This document shows, in pieces, positions 23,958 to 26,771 of a DNA stretch of 26,771 bases. How positions within the stretch are numbered: position 1 is the first letter of the stretch; every line of letters begins with the position of its first letter. Position numbers and translations under genes: made by a program. The stretch comes from an uncultured Bacteroidales bacterium (lineage in GTDB: Bacteria > Bacteroidota > Bacteroidia > Bacteroidales > F082): the NCBI GenBank assembly GCA_937896895.1, contig CALBNV010000094.1, positions 1 to 26,771 on the forward strand. Reading direction: 5' to 3'. The notes under the pieces were generated by a model. That model saw only the letters and a list, made by a program, of their open reading frames with translations, did no database searches and was not told the DNA's origin.

Positions 23958-24043
23958 ATGGTGTTTAAAAAAGACAAGATGATTTGGTGTCAGGAAATCA
24001 TCTTGTCAGAAAAATGGTGTTAATAATTTTAATATGGTGTTTA
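23958..24043. repeat. Repeated ATGGTGTT elements around the hairpin
   Basis: ATGGTGTTTA occurs at 23958-23967 and 24034-24043, ATGGTGTTAA at 24014-24023, and a variant TTGGTGTCA in the hairpin loop at 23984-23992. On the transcribed strand these read (T/A)AACACCAT. Four copies in 86 bp could be protein or RNA recognition elements, but this is a visual pattern only. Confidence 0.55.
23973..24007 (-). terminator. Terminator-like hairpin in the exporter leader
   Basis: GACAAGATGATTT (23973-23985) and AAATCATCTTGTC (23995-24007) are perfect 13-bp inverted arms with a 9-nt loop. Read on the minus strand the stem is followed by six T's (23972-23967), the form of an intrinsic terminator. It ends only 22 bp before the exporter start codon and 97 bp after the porin stop. 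It is either the porin terminator or an attenuator. On the plus strand there is no T-run. Confidence 0.8.
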
Positions 24044-24104
24044 TAAAATATTGATTTCCAATCAAATGTTTTCAATAAATAAAGAACCAGAGGTTTTTGT
24101 GCAA

Positions 24105-25229
24105 CTAAAAGTTGACCGAAACCAACGCTGCGACCATGTGACCGTTATTCTTCTTCGTCTGGTCTGTCTTCAACGTGTAGTTGAGCTGCACACGGAGGTG
24201 TTTCATCGGATAATAGTTGACACCGACGAGATAATATGTCGATTTTTGCTGCTCAAGGTCGATGTTGCTGTTCATGTAGTCGTAGCGGAGCACCGGAGCT
24301 ATTTTCTGTTCCTGTGCGCCTTCCTTCTTGCCTTTCAAGGTGAAATAATATGTTGACATGACATATAGGCCATCGCACTTCTGCGCTGAGAGCCAATTCG
24401 GTTGTGATTTGTCAATATTATCGGTGATGCCGTAGATGTATTCCGAACGCACTGTGAGTCGGTTGTTTTTGTACTGTGCGCCGATAGTGTAACGCTGTCT
24501 GTCGCCGTCCAAAGAGTCCTTTATCAGCATCTGTGACCCGACGTAAGCCGCGCCAGTCAGCATGAGATCTTTCGTAAATGGATGGAAATCAAGGCGTGCC
24601 GCGAAATCTTTGTGTTCGTTGTTATCCTTGAGGTTGATTCCGTTGCCGTTGTAAATTCCGATGGTGTAATCCAAGATATTGTATTTCGCACCGTTCTCCT
24701 CACGGCTGAACAGACCACCGTATGCGATGAAACCGACATCACGGCCACCGCTGTAGTTCTTGTTGCCGGAAATATCGCTGAACCCCGACAATTTATTCAC
24801 AACCTGTGCGTATTCGATGACTTCCAAGTCATTGAGCGAATAAGGGTTCTCTATCGTAAACGGAATTTTCTGCTGTCCGATTTTGAAGTTGAGCCAAGGC
24901 GTGACCTTCACTGCAACGTATGCATCAAGAAGTTTCGGCGAACTGGCAAACTCCGTCTGGATACGGAATTCCAGATGTTTGTTGATGTTTCCTTTAATGT
25001 CGAGACGCGCGCGTCTTACATTAAAGGTGTTCTCATTCGACACGACACCGGCGTCGGTTTTGGCATTTTCAAAAGTGTACTGCGCGTCAAGGCGACCGCC
25101 AATTGAAAGATAATCGCCGATAAGCGATTTCTTCTTCTCAACCCTTGTCTCGGGTTTCTGTGCATAAACCGCTGTTAATGAAGTCGATAACAACAGCAAT
25201 GCCGCAACTAAAAATTTCTTTGCTTTCAT
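24105..25229 (-). CDS. OprP/OprO-type phosphate-selective porin family protein
   Basis: A 374-residue outer-membrane beta-barrel protein. The signal peptide MKAKKFLVAALLLLSTSLTA ends near VYAQ (about 23). The mature protein shows the family start (LSIGGRLDAQYTFENA, NTFNVRRARLDIKGNINKHL, FRIQTEFASS), then FKIGQQKIPFTIENPYSLND, the porin O/P signature region. Alternating aromatic and polar strands end in the terminal Phe (LVSVNF) expected for outer-membrane insertion. Selectivity for phosphate cannot be assumed; related barrels pass various anions. The downstream YeiH-type anion exporter on the same strand suggests a shared anion pathway. TATTTTTG at 25280-25273 is a likely promoter box. Confidence 0.9.
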   Translation of the reverse strand: MKAKKFLVAALLLLSTSLTAVYAQKPETRVEKKKSLIGDYLSIGGRLDAQYTFENAKTDAGVVSNENTFNVRRARLDIKGNINKHLEFRIQTEFASSPKLLDAYVAVKVTPWLNFKIGQQKIPFTIENPYSLNDLEVIEYAQVVNKLSGFSDISGNKNYSGGRDVGFIAYGGLFSREENGAKYNILDYTIGIYNGNGINLKDNNEHKDFAARLDFHPFTKDLMLTGAAYVGSQMLIKDSLDGDRQRYTIGAQYKNNRLTVRSEYIYGITDNIDKSQPNWLSAQKCDGLYVMSTYYFTLKGKKEGAQEQKIAPVLRYDYMNSNIDLEQQKSTYYLVGVNYYPMKHLRVQLNYTLKTDQTKKNNGHMVAALVSVNF

Positions 25230-25272
25230 GATATTTAAGAATTTTGTTAATACTTATTTTTAAAAAACGCGG

Positions 25273-25280
25273 CAAAAATA
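25273..25280 (-). promoter_or_regulatory. Candidate minus-7 box for the porin
   Basis: TATTTTTG on the minus strand fits TAnnTTTG, 43 bp before the porin ATG. The expected minus-33 position falls in the 7-bp repeat array and has no TTTG. Confidence 0.4.
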
Positions 25281-25289
25281 CAAAAAATC

Positions 25290-25345
25290 CTGCCTCCCGC
25301 CTCCTGCTTACTGCTTACCGCTTACTGCCTTTAGCCTACCGCCTC
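25290..25345. repeat. Heptanucleotide tandem array, 8 units (CTGCTTA type)
   Basis: Eight consecutive 7-bp units: CTGCCTC, CCGCCTC, CTGCTTA, CTGCTTA, CCGCTTA, CTGCCTT, TAGCCTA, CCGCCTC. The array overlaps the last codons and stop (25336-25338) of the minus-strand L,D-transpeptidase fragment and runs towards the porin. Same unit length and position relative to a stop codon as at 1648-1668 and 6205-6300. Confidence 0.85.
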
Positions 25346-25548
25346 ATCAAATTAAGAATGTTCTGATCTTTATAATATATGTCTTCTCGATATTGTATTT
25401 GTCCGTCAAGGCCTACGAAACTCGTATAGTATTCGATGAACAACGGCATCTTTTTCTTCAGGGATAGGGTGGTAGGTCGCGTCTTGCGGTAGAAGTGCTT
25501 GCCGTAGTCGGACAGACCTTCGTAATATTTCTGTTCGTTTTCTGCTCG
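25336..25548 (-). CDS. L,D-transpeptidase (YcbB-like), C-terminal ~70 residues only
   Basis: The minus-strand end reads TTLSLKKKMPLFIEYYTSFV then DGQIQYREDIYYKDQNI and a stop. This is the C-terminus of the large YcbB-type L,D-transpeptidases, where a T-x-L-K-x-P-(V/M)-P-(V/L)-(Y/F)-I-x-Y strand is followed by DG-x-(V/I)-x-(Y/F)-R-x-DIYG-x-D. These enzymes make 3-3 peptidoglycan crosslinks. The catalytic Cys/His region should lie upstream but is missing: the frame runs at about 25549 into an unrelated purC sequence. This looks like a chimera junction rather than a natural truncation. It is probably the last piece of the Bacteroidales chromosome here. The family call rests on a short segment. 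Confidence 0.65.
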   Translation of the reverse strand, partial: RAENEQKYYEGLSDYGKHFYRKTRPTTLSLKKKMPLFIEYYTSFVGLDGQIQYREDIYYKDQNILNLMRR

Positions 25549-25728
25549 TTTCTCAGCATATTCCTGTCCCTTTCCTGGGAAACGCTTCTCAAGATAATCC
25601 ACACTCTGCTCAAAAGAGATATTCTCGTCATGGTCACCGATCTCAGCCTTCGTAGACGGAGTGTAAATCGGCTCAGGAAGCTTATCAGATTCCTTTAAAC
25701 CTTCAGGAAGCTTGATACCGCAAACTTC
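25549..25728 (-). pseudogene. purC: Internal fragment of purC (SAICAR synthetase)
   Basis: About 60 codons on the minus strand read EVCGIKLPEGLKESDKLPEP, then IYTPSTKAEIGDHDENISFE and QSVDYLEKRFPGKGQEYAEK. This is the nucleotide-binding core of phosphoribosylaminoimidazole-succinocarboxamide synthase, with the conserved TPSTKAE and HDENIS motifs. Both the N-terminal half and the C-terminal part (the expected kinase-like IIADTKFEFG segment) are absent. The frame happens to stay open on both sides, so a gene finder would call a 173-residue fusion with the L,D-transpeptidase end; that product is not credible. The ends given are estimates to within about 10 bp. Confidence 0.75.
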
Positions 25729-25989
25729 ACCGTCAAAAATGCAAAAGCTGACACCAGCGCATTCAGCAAAGCTGCCAACATCACAATGGACGCTGATGGT
25801 CACCTCACTGGTTACCAAGCAGACGTCGACTATGATGATGCATACACCGGCGACCACGAAGTTATCGTCACCAAAAATGACAAGACCTACTTCGATGAAA
25901 GCGAACTCCGCAGCGCTCCATACTTCGACATCGTTATCGATGGCATCACCATCCTTGGCGACACCACTGCTCCAGCAGCTGCTAACTAA
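25717..25989 (+). CDS. C-terminal fragment of an unrecognised protein
   Basis: The plus-strand frame is open from 25699 and ends at the TAA at 25987-25989. From about ANFTVKNAKADTSAFSKAAN it looks coding: acidic, Asp/Tyr-rich (MDADGHLTGYQADVDYDDAY), ending FDIVIDGITILGDTTAPAAA. It does not overlap in sense with the minus-strand purC fragment and takes over where that stops. It is followed by a terminator and an ABC transporter ATPase with a BMP-family partner type, so an upstream substrate-binding lipoprotein is conceivable, but I see no motif proving this. The start is lost at the junction near 25717-25731. Confidence 0.5.
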   Translation, partial: TANFTVKNAKADTSAFSKAANITMDADGHLTGYQADVDYDDAYTGDHEVIVTKNDKTYFDESELRSAPYFDIVIDGITILGDTTAPAAAN

Positions 25990-26018
25990 TTTTAGCTAAT
26001 AAAATAGTTATTCTTACT

Positions 26019-26042
26019 CCCAAGGGCCTAAAAGCCCTTGGG
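26019..26042 (+). terminator. Rho-independent terminator after the unknown gene fragment
   Basis: CCCAAGGGC (26019-26027) and GCCCTTGGG (26034-26042) are perfect 9-bp arms around CTAAAA, followed by a T-rich tract (AATTTCTCGTTTTT). It sits between the fragment above and the ABC ATPase and may be an intergenic attenuator in the source genome. Confidence 0.8.
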
Positions 26043-26055
26043 AATTTCTCGTTTT

Positions 26056-26061
26056 TGGAGG
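26056..26061 (+). promoter_or_regulatory. Strong Shine-Dalgarno sequence (GGAGG)
   Basis: TGGAGG precedes the ATG at 26073 by about 11 nt. Genes elsewhere in this window have A-rich leaders without such a site. It decides the start at ATG 26073 rather than the in-frame TTG at 26055, and points to a non-Bacteroidota source for this block. Confidence 0.7.
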
Positions 26062-26072
26062 ATAATTACCTT

Positions 26073-26708
26073 ATGAAGAAAACAACTCAGAAACAAATCA
26101 GCATTAGGTTCGAGAATGTCTCAAAATCTTTCGGACCAGTCAAAGCGAACGAGAATATCACCTTTGACGTTTATCAAGGCGAAATTTTATCCCTCCTTGG
26201 CGAGAATGGCAGTGGAAAAACCACTCTCATGAACATGCTTTCCGGCATCTATTTCCCAGATGAAGGAAAGATCTACATTGATGGAAAACATGTCACAATC
26301 GCATCTCCAAAAGACGCTTTTGAACTCAAAATCGGCATGGTTCACCAGCATTTCAAATTAATCGATGTCTTTACTTGTTTAGAAAACATTGTCCTCGGCG
26401 TTGAAGACAAAGAAAAAGCAAACAAATCCAAAGCCCGTAAGTTAGTCAAAGAAATCTGTGACAAATATGGATTTGAAATCAACCTCAACAAGAAAGTCTA
26501 TGACCTTTCTGTTTCTGAAAAACAAACATTAGAAATCATCAAAGTCCTTTACAGAGAAGCAAACATCCTCATCCTCGATGAACCAACAGCAGTCCTTACA
26601 CCTGTTGAAATTAGACGTTTGTTTGCAGTTCTCAACAACATGAAGAAAGATGGCAAGACCATCACAAAGACACGCAGCGATGTCGAGAAGAGTCTGAAGA
26701 ATTTGTAA
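26073..26708 (+). CDS. BMP-family (nucleoside/lipoprotein) ABC transporter ATP-binding protein, truncated by a junction
   Basis: Residues 1-197 are the first ATPase domain of a double-domain ABC ATPase of the basic-membrane-protein type (YufO/RbsA-like), which powers nucleoside import in Bacillota, Mollicutes and spirochaetes. The Walker A motif is GENGSGKTT (43-51), the Q-loop MVHQHFKLI (89-97), the signature LSVSEKQ (145-151, with Ser for the usual Gly) and Walker B ILILDEPTAVLTP (165-177). The usual continuation with the H-loop His (IIIITHKL) and the whole second domain are missing. After Ile197 (26663) the frame changes abruptly to TKTRSDVEKSLKNL and stops. Full members have about 500 residues. 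The codon use and GGAGG site differ from the rest of the window. Confidence 0.85.
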   Translation: MKKTTQKQISIRFENVSKSFGPVKANENITFDVYQGEILSLLGENGSGKTTLMNMLSGIYFPDEGKIYIDGKHVTIASPKDAFELKIGMVHQHFKLIDVFTCLENIVLGVEDKEKANKSKARKLVKEICDKYGFEINLNKKVYDLSVSEKQTLEIIKVLYREANILILDEPTAVLTPVEIRRLFAVLNNMKKDGKTITKTRSDVEKSLKNL

Positions 26709-26771
26709 TAGCATAGAATTATCAAGTAACATAAATAAATCAAGCCAACTATTATCAGGATATAATGATTT
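26664..26771. other. Unassigned tail after the ABC ATPase junction
   Basis: The last 108 bp do not continue the ATPase. The first 45 bp are moderately GC-rich and stay in frame (TRSDVEKSLKNL, stop at 26706-26708); the rest is AT-rich and has no ORF or motif I can recognise. It may belong to a further source sequence or to the Bacteroidales genome. Confidence 0.5.

Noticed and set aside
26055..26072. TTG 26055 as the ABC ATPase start
   Set aside because: It overlaps the GGAGG site itself; ATG 26073 is correctly spaced.
25549..26771. Recent horizontal transfer island carrying a nucleoside transporter
   Set aside because: No integrase, repeats or complete genes at the borders; all pieces are cut mid-gene, which fits a chimeric sequence better.

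Overview
The window looks like a Bacteroidales (Bacteroidota) chromosome fragment for about its first 25.5 kb. Supporting signs are the family set (DUF4175, DUF3109, DUF4292, FolB, an OprP-type porin, a topoisomerase I without C-terminal zinc ribbons), A-rich leaders without Shine-Dalgarno sequences, and repeated TAnnTTTG minus-7 promoter boxes. Most of the content is housekeeping. I found no phage, IS element, CRISPR array or defence locus.

Layout. (1) 1-3965, minus strand: topA, lepB and the first 24 codons of a sugar/choline-type nucleotidyltransferase. (2) 4184-6049, plus strand: a Cys-rich DUF3109 protein, a GxxExxY (PDDEXK-like) protein, a nested inverted-repeat cluster and comF. (3) 5990-11937, minus strand: an envelope operon of oligosaccharide flippase, dut, TPR protein, DUF4292 lipoprotein and an EnvC-like LytM protein, then a heptanucleotide repeat array and a small lipoprotein overlapping the comF 3' end. 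(4) 12100-18632, minus strand: DUF4175 coiled-coil membrane protein, ybeY, mnmG and a SAM methyltransferase; mnmG is flanked on both sides by CACGTG-centred palindromes close to the ParB parS consensus. (5) 18816-22067, plus strand: gltX, folB and a FucP-type MFS sugar transporter, ending in a strong bidirectional terminator beside a minus-strand tRNA-Cys. (6) 22277-25229, minus strand: an OprP-like porin, a YeiH-family anion exporter and a 96-aa two-helix membrane protein. A terminator-like hairpin sits directly before the exporter start.

From about 25.5 kb to the end the sequence becomes a mosaic. It holds the 3' end of an L,D-transpeptidase gene (minus), a roughly 180-bp internal piece of purC (minus), the 3' end of an unknown gene (plus), a terminator, and the first ~197 codons of a BMP-family nucleoside/lipoprotein ABC transporter ATPase behind a strong GGAGG ribosome-binding site. 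That ATPase then breaks off into unrelated sequence. This block is most simply a chimeric assembly or amplification product including Bacillota/Mollicutes-like DNA; it should not be read as one locus.

The items most worth checking are the paired parS-like sites around mnmG, the hairpin in the exporter leader, the GxxExxY-adjacent repeat family with a second copy upstream of gltX, and the 7-bp repeat arrays that follow three minus-strand stop codons.
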